DNA from: Scatosoma sp045644545
GTDB taxonomy: Bacteria; Bacillota; Clostridia; Christensenellales; Borkfalkiaceae
Assembly (NCBI GenBank): GCA_045644545.1
Contig: JAZRHC010000002.1
Coordinates: forward strand, 1 to 53,699
Length of the DNA stretch: 53,699 nt
Direction of reading: 5' to 3'
Positions 14,383-22,412 of the stretch are shown here, one piece after another; within the stretch, counting starts at the first letter, position 1; each line of letters opens with the position of its first letter. The position numbers and the translations under genes are program-made. The notes beneath the pieces are model-generated. The model was not told the DNA's origin. It did no database searches and saw only the letters and a program-made list of their open reading frames with translations.

Positions 14383-16017
14383 ATGAACAAAATCGAAGCG
14401 ACTAATTTTATTGAACAGATCATTAACGAGGATATCGACGCGGGAAAAATTTCCGCCGTCCAAACCCGTTTCCCCCCCGAACCCAACGGGTATTTGCATA
14501 TCGGGCATATCAAGAGTATGCTCGTCAACTTCGGCACGGCGAAAAAATACGAGGGGAAGTGTAACCTCTTTTTCGACGACACCAACCCTTCCAAGGAAAA
14601 AACCGAGTTCGTCAACGCGATCAAGGACGACATTTCTTGGGTGGGCTACGACTGGGCGAAGGAAGTTTTCGCTTCCGACTTTTTCGATATTATCTACGAA
14701 TACGCGGAAAAGCTGATCGAGGACGGCAAGGCGTTCGTGTGCGATTTAACGCCCGAGGAGATCAGCAAAACGCGCGGCACGCTCACCGAAGCGGGCACGG
14801 AAAGCCCGTACAGAAACCGCAGCGTAGAGGAAAACCTCGCGCTTTTTAGAGAAATGAAGGCGGGAAAATACCCCGACGGCAGTAAATGCCTTCGCGCGAA
14901 GATCGATATGGCTTCGCCGAATATGAACCTGCGCGACCCCGTGATCTACCGCATTTTGCGTTGCACGCATCACCGCACGGGGGATAAGTGGTGCATTTAT
15001 CCTATGTACGACTACGCGCATCCTATCTGCGACTATTTGCAGGGGGTCACGCATTCCCTTTGCACGCTTGAATTCGAGGATCACAGACCGCTTTACGACT
15101 GGGTTGGGATTAACCTCGGCTTTGCGCCGAAGCCCCGCCAAATCGAGTTTGCGCGGCTTGCCGTTACCAACACGGTAATGTCTAAGCGGTATTTGAAAAA
15201 GCTCGTCGAGGAAGGGCACGTGCACGGCTGGGACGATCCCCGTATGCCGACGGTCGCGGGGCTGAGAAACCGCGGCGTACCCCCCGAAGCGCTTTTGGAT
15301 TTCTGCACGAAGATCGGGATCGTGAAGGCGAATTCGGAGTGTCAGCTTTCCTATTTGGAAGCGTGTATTCGAGAGAATTTGAACGAGAACGCCGAACGCG
15401 CGATGGCGGTGTTAGAGCCGCTGAAAGTGACGATCACCAACTACGAGGGCACGGAAGAGCTGGAAACGGCGATTCACCCCTTAAAGCCCGAGCTTGGAAC
15501 GAGAAAGGTGAAGTTCTCTTCCGTCGTGTATATCGACAGAGCCGACTTCTCCCTCGACCCGCCCCCGAAGTATCAGCGTTTGAAAGCGGACGGCTACGTG
15601 CGCTTAAAGGGCGCGTATATCGTTCATTGCGACGAGGTGGTGTTGGGCGAAAACGGCGAGGTTGCCGAGCTGAAATGCTCCTACGTGCCGAATAGCCGTT
15701 CGTCGAACGACACGAGCGGAATCAAGGTGAAGGGCACGATACAATGGGTGGACGGCGCGACGGGCGTTGACGCGGAAATACGCCGCTACGGGTATCTTTT
15801 AAAGGACGCGGAATATGCGGGGCAGGATTTCGGCGAGAGAATGAATCTCGACAGCGAGCATATTTTCCACGGCAAAGCCGAGCCCTATCTTTTAGAGAGC
15901 GCGGACGGCAAGCAATTCCAGCTTATGCGCGTGGGCTACTATAAAAAATGCGTGGACGAAAAGGGCGGGCTGGTGCTTTCCGAAATCGTTTCGCTCAAAG
16001 ATAATTTCAATAAATAA
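14383..16017 (+). CDS. glnS: Glutamine-tRNA ligase
   Basis: 544 residues. Class I signature HIGH at 39-42 within FPPEPNGYLHIGHIKS, KMSKS-like VMSKR at about 265-269, and DDTNPSKEKTEFVNAI, which is characteristic of GlnRS rather than GluRS. CIYPMYDYAHPICD and EGWDDPRMPT-like (HGWDDPRMPT) blocks are also GlnRS-specific. The C-terminal beta-barrel anticodon domain is complete. It charges tRNA-Gln directly. Many Firmicutes lack GlnRS and use GatCAB, so presence here is a lineage feature or old transfer. The ribosome site is weak (AGAGAT). Confidence 0.93.
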   Translation: MNKIEATNFIEQIINEDIDAGKISAVQTRFPPEPNGYLHIGHIKSMLVNFGTAKKYEGKCNLFFDDTNPSKEKTEFVNAIKDDISWVGYDWAKEVFASDFFDIIYEYAEKLIEDGKAFVCDLTPEEISKTRGTLTEAGTESPYRNRSVEENLALFREMKAGKYPDGSKCLRAKIDMASPNMNLRDPVIYRILRCTHHRTGDKWCIYPMYDYAHPICDYLQGVTHSLCTLEFEDHRPLYDWVGINLGFAPKPRQIEFARLAVTNTVMSKRYLKKLVEEGHVHGWDDPRMPTVAGLRNRGVPPEALLDFCTKIGIVKANSECQLSYLEACIRENLNENAERAMAVLEPLKVTITNYEGTEELETAIHPLKPELGTRKVKFSSVVYIDRADFSLDPPPKYQRLKADGYVRLKGAYIVHCDEVVLGENGEVAELKCSYVPNSRSSNDTSGIKVKGTIQWVDGATGVDAEIRRYGYLLKDAEYAGQDFGERMNLDSEHIFHGKAEPYLLESADGKQFQLMRVGYYKKCVDEKGGLVLSEIVSLKDNFNK

Positions 16018-16109
16018 TTTACGGATTTACCAAAGACGACCGCTCGAAGAATATACCCTCCGACTTCGTGCGAAAACGGCGGGAGGGAATACGAAAAGGA
16101 GAGAAACTT

Positions 16110-17357
16110 ATGGGTTTGAATTCGATATTGGCGATACAGGCGATCTTGCCCTACCTGCATTGGATCGCGATCGGCGTGATCGGCGTGATTGCGCTGATCG
16201 GGTTTATCGTGGGCGCGGTGAAAGGCGTGCGCCGTATCAGTTGGGGCGCGTTCGTTTGGGCTGGCATTTGCGCCTTGTTCGTGCTTTTAAATAATCTGTT
16301 GGCGGAGAAGCTTTCCGTCGGTTCGCTCGGCGCGTTCTCGAATACGCCCTCTCAAACGCAAGCGTTGATTTCTTCCGCGTTGATCGCGGTAGGCGTTACG
16401 CTCGCGCTGTTGATCGTGTTCGGGATCTTGCGTGCCATCGCACGCCCGAAACGGGTCGCGGAAAATAATTATTATCAAAATACCTACGGAAATAACCGTC
16501 GCGAGCTTTCTCCGCTCGGCGAGGAGTACGACGACGATTACGAGGACGACTACCCCCGCGAAGAGATCGTGGATAAGAGCAAACCGTGCGCGTTCAGCCG
16601 TATTCTCGGCGGGCTGATTTCCGCGGTGAACGCGGCGGTGGTAACGGCAACGCTCGTGGGGCTCGCGCTGTTGATTTTGGGTATGACTCCGCTTTACGGC
16701 GGCGCGTTGAAGGATTTCTACGCGCTCGCTTGGGTGGATTCTCTCTATGCGTTCTTAAAGGCGTACGGCGTGGATTTCCTCTTGATCGGGATTATCGCGC
16801 TCTATATCCGTCGCGGTTGGAGAGTGGGCTTATTCGGCGGCTTGCGCAGTATTCTCGCAACCCTCGGCCGCGTGGCGGCGGTGGGGCTTGCCTTTTATCT
16901 GCCTTTCTCCGCTTCGGCAACGGGCGGCGGCGTTTTGGGCGTGGTCGGAAAGGTGAGCGCGTTTTTCGGCGGACTGATGGAAGGATTTCTCGGCGCGCTC
17001 GGCGCAAAGGTTTGCCTCGTGATCGGGCAGATTATCACGGGCGTTATCCTTCTCGTGATCTTCTTGCTTTTGATTTGGCTTTTCGTGTGGATTTTCGACC
17101 GACTTGCCGACGTTTCCGCGGAGGCGGGCGCGCTCGGCGTGATCGACGGGATTCTTGCGGTGATCGTGTATATCGCGCTCGCGCTCGTCGTTTGCGCGCT
17201 GATCGGCGCGACGTTGTATCTTTTGAATTACTACGATCTCGTCGCTTTGCGAGGCGGGCTGTTTTCGGAAGATTCGCAGCTTATCGAACGCATTTTCGCT
17301 TCCTGCGATTCCTATCTTTCGGGCTGGCTGGAAACGCTCGCGAAAACGCTCGGATAA
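16110..17357 (+). CDS. Polytopic membrane protein, CvpA-like
   Basis: 415 residues from ATG 16110 (AAAAGGAG site), not the upstream in-frame codon at 16068. About eight to nine hydrophobic helices. A cytoplasmic-type loop around residues 120-150 is rich in Asp/Glu/Tyr (DDDYEDDYPREE). The last helices and the GVIDGILAVIVYIAL segment resemble the CvpA/colicin V production fold, where a single-gene unit next to housekeeping genes is common. This is a weak family call. The function is unknown. Confidence 0.55.
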   Translation: MGLNSILAIQAILPYLHWIAIGVIGVIALIGFIVGAVKGVRRISWGAFVWAGICALFVLLNNLLAEKLSVGSLGAFSNTPSQTQALISSALIAVGVTLALLIVFGILRAIARPKRVAENNYYQNTYGNNRRELSPLGEEYDDDYEDDYPREEIVDKSKPCAFSRILGGLISAVNAAVVTATLVGLALLILGMTPLYGGALKDFYALAWVDSLYAFLKAYGVDFLLIGIIALYIRRGWRVGLFGGLRSILATLGRVAAVGLAFYLPFSASATGGGVLGVVGKVSAFFGGLMEGFLGALGAKVCLVIGQIITGVILLVIFLLLIWLFVWIFDRLADVSAEAGALGVIDGILAVIVYIALALVVCALIGATLYLLNYYDLVALRGGLFSEDSQLIERIFASCDSYLSGWLETLAKTLG

Positions 17358-17487
17358 TTTTATATTCCGCTTGAAAAGTTGTTGCTCAGTCAAATTTTTT
17401 TCTTGTGAATATGAAAATGTCAAGAGAAAATATGAAAATTTCTAAAAAATTTTTTTCGTGGTATAATTTTATTGAGGAGAAGAATAA

Positions 17488-17509
17488 AAGGTAGGATTTT
17501 TCCTACCTT
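17488..17509. terminator. Short perfect hairpin upstream of the LRR lipoprotein gene
   Basis: Nine-base arms aaggtagga / tcctacctt around TTTT. The T-run after it is poor, so it is a weak terminator for the membrane protein gene or an mRNA structure. The rest of 17358-17618 is AT-rich with no credible gene. Confidence 0.4.
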
Positions 17510-17553
17510 CTATTTATAAATTATACACGGTTATGAAATCTACTGAAAATCAC

Positions 17554-17583
17554 TTGACTTTTTAGATTGTTCAATGATATAAT
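17554..17583 (+). promoter_or_regulatory. Promoter of the LRR lipoprotein gene
   Basis: -35 TTGACT (17554-17559), -10 TATAAT (17578-17583), spacer 18. Confidence 0.7.
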
Positions 17584-17589
17584 ATCATT
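17573..17589. promoter_or_regulatory. Palindromic operator candidate over the -10 box
   Basis: A perfect 17-nt palindrome, AATGATAT-A-ATATCATT, is centred on the -10 element of the LRR lipoprotein promoter. Position and symmetry suit a repressor site. The regulator is unknown. Confidence 0.45.
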
Positions 17590-17618
17590 CAGTAGTATAA
17601 ATTACAGGAGAGAGAAAA

Positions 17619-18299
17619 ATGAAAAAATTAAAGAGAATTTTAGTAGGGTTGTTAGCTTGTTTAATGGTGAGCGTTTCAATGGTGGGGCTGTTCGGTTGCG
17701 CCGCTAAGGAAACTCCGTCGGACAATGGAAATACGGAACAGCCGGGCGGAGAAGAGGGCGAAGAAGAGCTCGAAGCGCGGGATATCTTTAAAGTTCAAGG
17801 CGGAGAAATTACGGGGGTTAAAACGGCGGTAAAGGGAAAAATCTCCAAAGTGGAAATTCCTAGCGAAATCGACGGCGAAGTGATAACGAGCATAGGCGGA
17901 TATGCGTTTTGGAACATTCACAATATTACGGAAGTGACCATTCCCGACACCGTGACGGAAATCGGCGAGTGGGCGTTTGAGATCTGCGCCGGGTTAAAGG
18001 TCGTTCGCGGGGGGGACGGTGTTAAGAAAATCGGCAAGAATGCTTTCCGCGATTGCACGGAATTAACGCAAATAAATTTGTCCTCCACCATAGAAACGAT
18101 TGCCGAGGAAGCGTTTAGCGGGTGCACTAAATTAACGCAGGTCACTCTTCCTCTTAGCTTAACAACGGTTGAGAAGAAGGCGTTTAGCGGGTGTATGAGC
18201 TTAACGATTAATTGCAAACAAGAGCAAAAGCCGAGCGGTTGGCATCAGGATTGGACGGACGGAAAGGCAACGGTCGTTTGGGGATATAATGGTAACTAA
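17619..18299 (+). CDS. Surface lipoprotein with BspA-type leucine-rich repeats
   Basis: 226 residues. A Lys-rich start, hydrophobic segment and lipobox LFGC (Cys27) mark an exported lipoprotein. After an acidic linker (residues 30-50) there are four to five LRR_5/BspA repeats of ~23 residues, each with the pattern I..AF..C..L..V.LP..L..V (for example TEIGEWAFEICAGLKVV and ETIAEEAFSGCTKLTQV). BspA repeats are common in gut bacteria and mediate surface binding. The ribosome site AGGAGAG precedes the ATG. Base composition is more AT-rich than its neighbours on the left. Confidence 0.85.
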   Translation: MKKLKRILVGLLACLMVSVSMVGLFGCAAKETPSDNGNTEQPGGEEGEEELEARDIFKVQGGEITGVKTAVKGKISKVEIPSEIDGEVITSIGGYAFWNIHNITEVTIPDTVTEIGEWAFEICAGLKVVRGGDGVKKIGKNAFRDCTELTQINLSSTIETIAEEAFSGCTKLTQVTLPLSLTTVEKKAFSGCMSLTINCKQEQKPSGWHQDWTDGKATVVWGYNGN

Positions 18300-18391
18300 T
18301 AAAGTATCTTAAAGAAGCGGTTGGCAGATCAGCTTGCGAAAGTGCGTAAAAAAAAATCGCTTTGAAAACCTTGCAAAAATTTATTTAGATA

Positions 18392-18449
18392 AAATCTTTA
18401 CTTTTCGGGTATAATATTGCCCTAAGAAGTAAAGATTTTTGTTTTTAAA
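18392..18449 (+). terminator. Terminator of the LRR lipoprotein gene
   Basis: Perfect 12-bp stem aaatctttactt (18392-18403) / aagtaaagattt (18427-18438), then TTGTTTTT. The loop contains a fortuitous TATAAT. Confidence 0.7.
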
Positions 18450-18450
18450 G

Positions 18451-18497
18451 GAGTAAAAAGCTTCTATAAGCGTATTTTTATGCGCTTATAGAAGCCA
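18451..18497 (-). terminator. Terminator of the AraC-family gene
   Basis: Arms gcttctataagcg (18460-18472) and cgcttatagaagc (18483-18495), extendable to 15 bp. On the minus strand the stem is followed by CTTTTTACTC. Confidence 0.7.
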
Positions 18498-18559
18498 AAT
18501 TGCCGTATAAAAGACGTTGAAGGAATATTTTCACAACGCTTTATAATGAGAGAAAACGG

Positions 18560-19480
18560 TTAGTCGTTTTGTCGAAGTAGGGGCGGCACGGTATATTGAT
18601 CGCCGTCAAAAATATTGTAATGTTGTTGTTTTTTAATTGTAGTCGCCTTGAATTCTGATGGCGACATTTTGACGAATTTGTGGAAATTTGAAATAAACGT
18701 TTGGATGCAGCGGTATCCAACGGTATAGGCAATGGTGGAAAAAGAGTAATTAGAGGATGCAATTAAATGTTTAGATTGTCTTATGCGTTTATTATTGAGA
18801 TAATCGTTGATACCGCATTGTAAAGTATTCCTAAACAGTTGTTGAAGATAGCAAACGGAAACGCCGACGTAAGAAGCTATATCTTTTACGGTAATAGCAT
18901 TTTTGTAGTTGGCTTCAATATAAGTAATCGCTTTTTTTACGTAAGGACTGTATTGTGACGCTTTCGGCGCCGATTGTGAGCATCTTAAAATTTCAATTAA
19001 AAGCATTCTTAATTGAATATTAAAAGCATAGGGGGTAAACTCGTCCTGCTCTTCGTTTATAAATTTTTGGAAACCGTTTAATATGTAACGAAGGTTATAC
19101 GTGTCGTTAAAGATAAGAACGTCTTGAAAAGATTGCAAAAGTTTTTTAGCGAAAGGCAGGGATTGGAAAAATTCCGAGTTATTCAACGTGGCTTCAAAGC
19201 TATTTGAAACGGGGAGTAGCTCCAATCCAATGGAATTGAGCGTATGCGGAATTTGCGTACAATGCGTACATTCGGGATGAATAATGAAAAACTGATGGGG
19301 ATAAATCGTTTCTTGAATAATCTCTCCGGTTTTTGCCGATGTATATTCCAACGTTAATTCACCGTTAACAATATAAGAAAGCTCAACGGTTGGGTGTTTG
19401 TGGGGCAACATAATACGTTTTTCGTCGTGAGCTCCGTAGTTATCCGATTGAAAAACAGCTAAATGAAATAATTCAGACAT
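18560..19480 (-). CDS. AraC-family transcriptional regulator
   Basis: 306 residues. The N-terminal ~150 residues form a cupin-like ligand-binding domain (LPHKHPTVELSYIVNGEL, then HPECTHCTQIP). The C-terminal ~100 residues are a double helix-turn-helix AraC domain: ITVKDIASYVGVSVCYLQQLFRNTL and STIAYTVGYRCIQTFISNFHKFVKMSPSEF. Members typically respond to sugars or related small molecules. It is convergent with the LRR lipoprotein gene and there is no transport operon next to it. More AT-rich than the flanking housekeeping genes. The ribosome site GAGGTG precedes the ATG. Confidence 0.88.
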   Translation of the reverse strand: MSELFHLAVFQSDNYGAHDEKRIMLPHKHPTVELSYIVNGELTLEYTSAKTGEIIQETIYPHQFFIIHPECTHCTQIPHTLNSIGLELLPVSNSFEATLNNSEFFQSLPFAKKLLQSFQDVLIFNDTYNLRYILNGFQKFINEEQDEFTPYAFNIQLRMLLIEILRCSQSAPKASQYSPYVKKAITYIEANYKNAITVKDIASYVGVSVCYLQQLFRNTLQCGINDYLNNKRIRQSKHLIASSNYSFSTIAYTVGYRCIQTFISNFHKFVKMSPSEFKATTIKKQQHYNIFDGDQYTVPPLLRQND

Positions 19481-19660
19481 AACGCACCTCGCATTTATTA
19501 TAAAACAAAGAAAAGGAAAAAGTCAAACAAATCTTTCAATTCTTTAAAAAATTTATTAACACGTCATAGGGGATAGAAAGTCGTTTAAGTATTGAGTGTG
19601 CCTCCGATTTTTCTATTTCCCTTTTTAATTGAACGATTAAGTCGAAACAATCTCTTGTAA

Positions 19661-19706
19661 AAAATAAAACGAACTTTGACTTCTCATCAAGGTTCGTTTT
19701 ATTTTT
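19661..19706. terminator. Terminator of the tRNA-Leu transcript
   Basis: Fourteen-base perfect arms aaaataaaacgaac (19661-19674) / gttcgttttatttt (19692-19705), with T-rich flanks on both strands. It begins directly after the tRNA 3' end on the minus strand. Confidence 0.8.
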
Positions 19707-19709
19707 ATT

Positions 19710-19794
19710 TGGTGCGGTCGACAGGAATTGAACCTGCATGGAGTTACCCACAAGATCCTTAGTCTTGCGCGTCTGCCAGTTCCGCCACGACCGC
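19710..19794 (-). tRNA. tRNA-Leu(AAG), CCA encoded
   Basis: 85 nt on the minus strand. Acceptor arms GCGGTCG (19794-19788) and CGACCGC pair fully, followed by A and encoded CCA. Anticodon stem CAAGA/TCTTG with loop CTAAGGA gives anticodon AAG. A long variable arm (class II tRNA) and T-arm GCAGG-TTCAATT-CCTGT are present. Leucine identity follows from the anticodon and variable arm. An A at position 34 is uncommon for bacterial leucine tRNAs and implies inosine formation by TadA. Confidence 0.93.
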
Positions 19795-19807
19795 ATTAAC
19801 GAAAACT

Positions 19808-19836
19808 ATTATATCCTAACCCGCCCTATTTGTCAA
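19808..19836 (-). promoter_or_regulatory. Promoter of tRNA-Leu
   Basis: Perfect consensus: -35 TTGACA (19836-19831), -10 TATAAT (19813-19808), spacer 17. Confidence 0.85.
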
Positions 19837-19968
19837 CTCATTTTATCCCGCTTTTTTAAATTTTTCAAAAAAATTTCCCGCTTTTTTCCCGAAGCGGTTT
19901 TTTCCTCCTTTTCAGGCGTATATTTTCCTTTGCGTAGTCACACAATAACTGTAAATGGAGGAATTTTT

Positions 19969-20514
19969 ATGAAAGCAACCGGAATTGTCAGAAGAATCGA
20001 CGAACTCGGCAGAGTCGTTATCCCCAAAGAGATCCGCCGCACCTTACGCATTAAAGAAGGCGATCCCCTTGAAATTTTCACCGACCGCGACGAGCTTATG
20101 CTCAAAAAATATTCGCCTATCGCGACCTTAGAGCGTTTCAGCGAAGCGACCGCCCGATCCCTAAACGATTTGAGCGGCAAACTTTCGCTTATTTGCGACA
20201 CCGACGGCGTGTTGTTCGCCTACGGCGAAGGAAAAAAGGAGCTCGACGGGAAAACCCTTTCCGAGGAAATGGAGAAAATTTTAAAAGACAGAAGAAGCTA
20301 CGTGGCGAACGCTTCCGAAGGCGGCGACGTGCTTCCTATCACTTCGAGCAAGGAAGAAGGGGTCACCGCGCAGGTGATCGTGCCTATCGTTTCGGGAGGG
20401 GACTGCCTTGGCGCAGTTGCCGTGCTCGATAAGAGCGAGGGGGCGAAACTGGACTCCGCGACTTTGAACCTCGCGCGGCTCACGGCGGACATTTTAGCAA
20501 ATCAGTTCGAATAA
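19969..20514 (+). CDS. spoVT: Stage V sporulation regulator SpoVT
   Basis: 181 residues from ATG 19969 (GGAGG site). The N-terminal AbrB-type swapped-hairpin DNA-binding domain begins MKATGIVRRIDELGRVVIPKEIRRTL, the hallmark of SpoVT/AbrB. A GAF-like domain follows (about residues 55-180), as in Bacillus SpoVT (178 residues). SpoVT modulates forespore gene expression under sigma-G. Its presence suggests a spore-forming ancestry, although the gene is also kept in some non-sporulating Clostridia. Confidence 0.92.
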   Translation: MKATGIVRRIDELGRVVIPKEIRRTLRIKEGDPLEIFTDRDELMLKKYSPIATLERFSEATARSLNDLSGKLSLICDTDGVLFAYGEGKKELDGKTLSEEMEKILKDRRSYVANASEGGDVLPITSSKEEGVTAQVIVPIVSGGDCLGAVAVLDKSEGAKLDSATLNLARLTADILANQFE

Positions 20515-20535
20515 GCTATCAAAAAAGAAGGCAGA

Positions 20536-20570
20536 CCGCCCCCGAAGCTTCGGGGGCGGCGTTGCTTTTC
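20536..20570. terminator. Convergent terminator after spoVT
   Basis: A 24-nt perfect palindrome (ccgcccccgaag/cttcgggggcgg, 20536-20559) followed by CGTTGCTTTT, between spoVT and the convergent gene. Confidence 0.65.
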
Positions 20571-20618
20571 TACGGGTTTAGAATATAACTTAGCAGTTCG
20601 CCCCGCGCCGAGCACAAT

Positions 20619-21662
20619 TCACAATTTTTCGGGCTTTATGCACTCGCCCGTGGCGGCGCTTTGAAAGATGACGAAAAATCCCGCGCTCGTATCAAAAGGG
20701 GTGGCGGGCACGAACACGCAGATTTCCGCGATCTCTTCGGGGGGATTCGAGCCGTCTTGCGTGGGGAGCGCGTAGCAAAGATATTTGGCTTTCCAGTCCT
20801 CGTAGATCACGCCTACGAGCTGTTCGGCTTTTTCTCCGTCGGTGATCCGCACCCATTCGCTGCATTCGAAAACGTCCTTTAAGCGTTCGTCTTTTTCATA
20901 GCGGGCAAACAGCTCGTCGAGCTCGGCTTTGACGGAGAGATAGTATCCGTCGGGGTCTTGCGCAAACGGATGGAGTACGCGAGAAGCATTTCCATTCTCT
21001 TCAAGGTCTGCTTCTGTCGTTTTTTCTTGCTTTTGATCTCCGCTTTCAGCTTCATCATCGTCGAGATCTTTTTCAAGCGCATTCCGTTCATTTTCTTCCT
21101 CGCTTTGATAATAGTTTACTTTTGCCACTTCCTCGTCGTCGTAAGCCCCTCGGCGGGAGTTTTCCGCGTTCGTTTCCGCAGGGGCGGGAGCGGGTTCGAC
21201 GGGGGCAGGGTTGAGTTTAACGGGTTTTTCTTGCCGTTCGTTCTTTTCCGTAGCGGCGGTTGCCGCAAAGGGGATCTCGCGCCCCGTATCTTCTCCTAGC
21301 GCGTCTGCAACGAGCGCGCGCCAGTCGTAGACCTTATCCCCGTTCGCGCCGTAGGCGATAGGATAAATGCCGTTTTTCACGAAACAGATCACGCCGCAAA
21401 ACCCGCGCGAGATATCCAAAGCCGTGATGATATTAAAAAGACTTTTCCCGCGCAAAGGGAGCATTTCCGTTCTGCCCTTTTCGTCTGCGATCAGGCAGTA
21501 ATATTCCCCCGACGAAAGGGGCGCAAAATTGATCACGGACACCTCGATCGCGAGATTTTTGCCGTATTGTTCGAGCTTTATCAGCCCCGTCAGGGCTTTG
21601 CCGTCGCCTGAAAACCCTTGCTTGATTTGGCGTAAAATACACATTTTTTTCACGTAGTTCAT
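20619..21662 (-). CDS. Conserved two-domain protein with acidic linker, function unknown
   Basis: 347 residues, soluble, no signal peptide. An N-terminal domain (about 1-125; beta-rich, containing GKALTGLIKLEQYGKNLAIEVSVINF and LDISRGFCGVICFVKNGIYPIAYG) is joined by a Pro/Ala- then Asp/Glu-rich linker (about 135-235) to a C-terminal domain (about 245-347; contains CSEWVRITDGEKAEQLVGVIYEDW). I do not recognise the family. Its place opposite spoVT might hint at a spore-related role, but that is only positional. The ribosome site GGAGAG precedes the ATG. Confidence 0.6.
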   Translation of the reverse strand: MNYVKKMCILRQIKQGFSGDGKALTGLIKLEQYGKNLAIEVSVINFAPLSSGEYYCLIADEKGRTEMLPLRGKSLFNIITALDISRGFCGVICFVKNGIYPIAYGANGDKVYDWRALVADALGEDTGREIPFAATAATEKNERQEKPVKLNPAPVEPAPAPAETNAENSRRGAYDDEEVAKVNYYQSEEENERNALEKDLDDDEAESGDQKQEKTTEADLEENGNASRVLHPFAQDPDGYYLSVKAELDELFARYEKDERLKDVFECSEWVRITDGEKAEQLVGVIYEDWKAKYLCYALPTQDGSNPPEEIAEICVFVPATPFDTSAGFFVIFQSAATGECIKPEKL

Positions 21663-21795
21663 TGTTTTACTCTCCGTTTCTGAGTCTGCATATTCTATAA
21701 TACTTACGCGTAAAGCGGGAAAGCCGCGTTTTTTCGTCGTTTTTTGAAAACTTTGGTCGAAAGCGGGAAAAGAATAAATTTTTTCACGAAAAGAA

Positions 21796-21824
21796 TTGAC
21801 CGAACGCCCTTTTTTATGTATAAT
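21796..21824 (+). promoter_or_regulatory. Promoter of the vanZ-like gene, leaderless
   Basis: -35 TTGACC (21796-21801), -10 TATAAT (21819-21824), spacer 17. Only six bases separate the -10 box from ATG 21831, so transcription should begin at or next to the start codon. Confidence 0.75.
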
Positions 21825-21830
21825 GGAACT

Positions 21831-22412
21831 ATGAAAAAACGGAGCGTTGCAAAAGAGAAGAAGCCCACGCGGGCGGGTCGAACCGTACTGCGCGTTTTAT
21901 CCACCCTCTTTTGGCTTTTGACGGTGGCGTTTATCATCTATAACGGCACGTCGAACGCGGAACAATCGAGCGCGCAAAGTAGCGGCGTAACGGCGGCGGT
22001 GCAAGCGGTGGCGGGCTTTTTCGCCCCCGATTCTTGGGTCGCTTCCGCGACGGGCGAAGCGCTCGAAACCCTTCATTCCTACGTGCGCACGGCGGCGCAT
22101 TTTTTGGAATATTGCCTGCTCGGCGCGCTTTCCGTTTGGTGCTATCTCGCTTGGGATACCGAAAAGGTCGGGGCGATCGTGCCCTTTTGTATCGCTTTCT
22201 ATTTCCCGATGGTGGACGAATACTTGCAAGGAAGAACGGCGGGCAGAGCCGCGGAGGGCTCGGATATCCTCGTGGATATCGCGGGCGGCTGGACGGGTTG
22301 CCTGTTTGCCTTTTTCGTCTTTTGGATAATTTGGCTGATCGTAAAAAAACGCAATAAAAGGAGAGAGTATGGGAGAGAAAAATCTGGAAATTGCCCTGAT
22401 AAAATACAATAA
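21831..22412 (+). CDS. VanZ-like membrane protein
   Basis: 193 residues from ATG 21831. A basic N-terminus is followed by a membrane helix (about 22-42), a ~50-residue external stretch, and three further helices. The VanZ motifs are clear: RTAAHFLEYCLLGAL, DEYLQ and GRAAEGSDILVDIAGG. VanZ proteins confer low-level teicoplanin resistance in some clusters but are widespread envelope proteins of uncertain role. The reading frame overlaps the next gene (DUF368) by 44 nt. No Shine-Dalgarno sequence is placed to serve this start, in keeping with a leaderless mRNA. Confidence 0.85.
   Translation: MKKRSVAKEKKPTRAGRTVLRVLSTLFWLLTVAFIIYNGTSNAEQSSAQSSGVTAAVQAVAGFFAPDSWVASATGEALETLHSYVRTAAHFLEYCLLGALSVWCYLAWDTEKVGAIVPFCIAFYFPMVDEYLQGRTAGRAAEGSDILVDIAGGWTGCLFAFFVFWIIWLIVKKRNKRREYGREKSGNCPDKIQ

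Noticed and set aside
17411..17494. 27-codon frame MKMSRENMKISKK upstream of the LRR gene
   Set aside because: No ribosome site, AT-rich chance frame, and it ends inside the small hairpin at 17488.
18411..18416. TATAAT inside the terminator loop after the LRR gene
   Set aside because: Lies in a hairpin loop with no gene in reach; it is chance.
19536..19796. 86-codon minus-strand frame over tRNA-Leu
   Set aside because: The first third is the tRNA itself and the rest its terminator. It is a shadow of the RNA gene.
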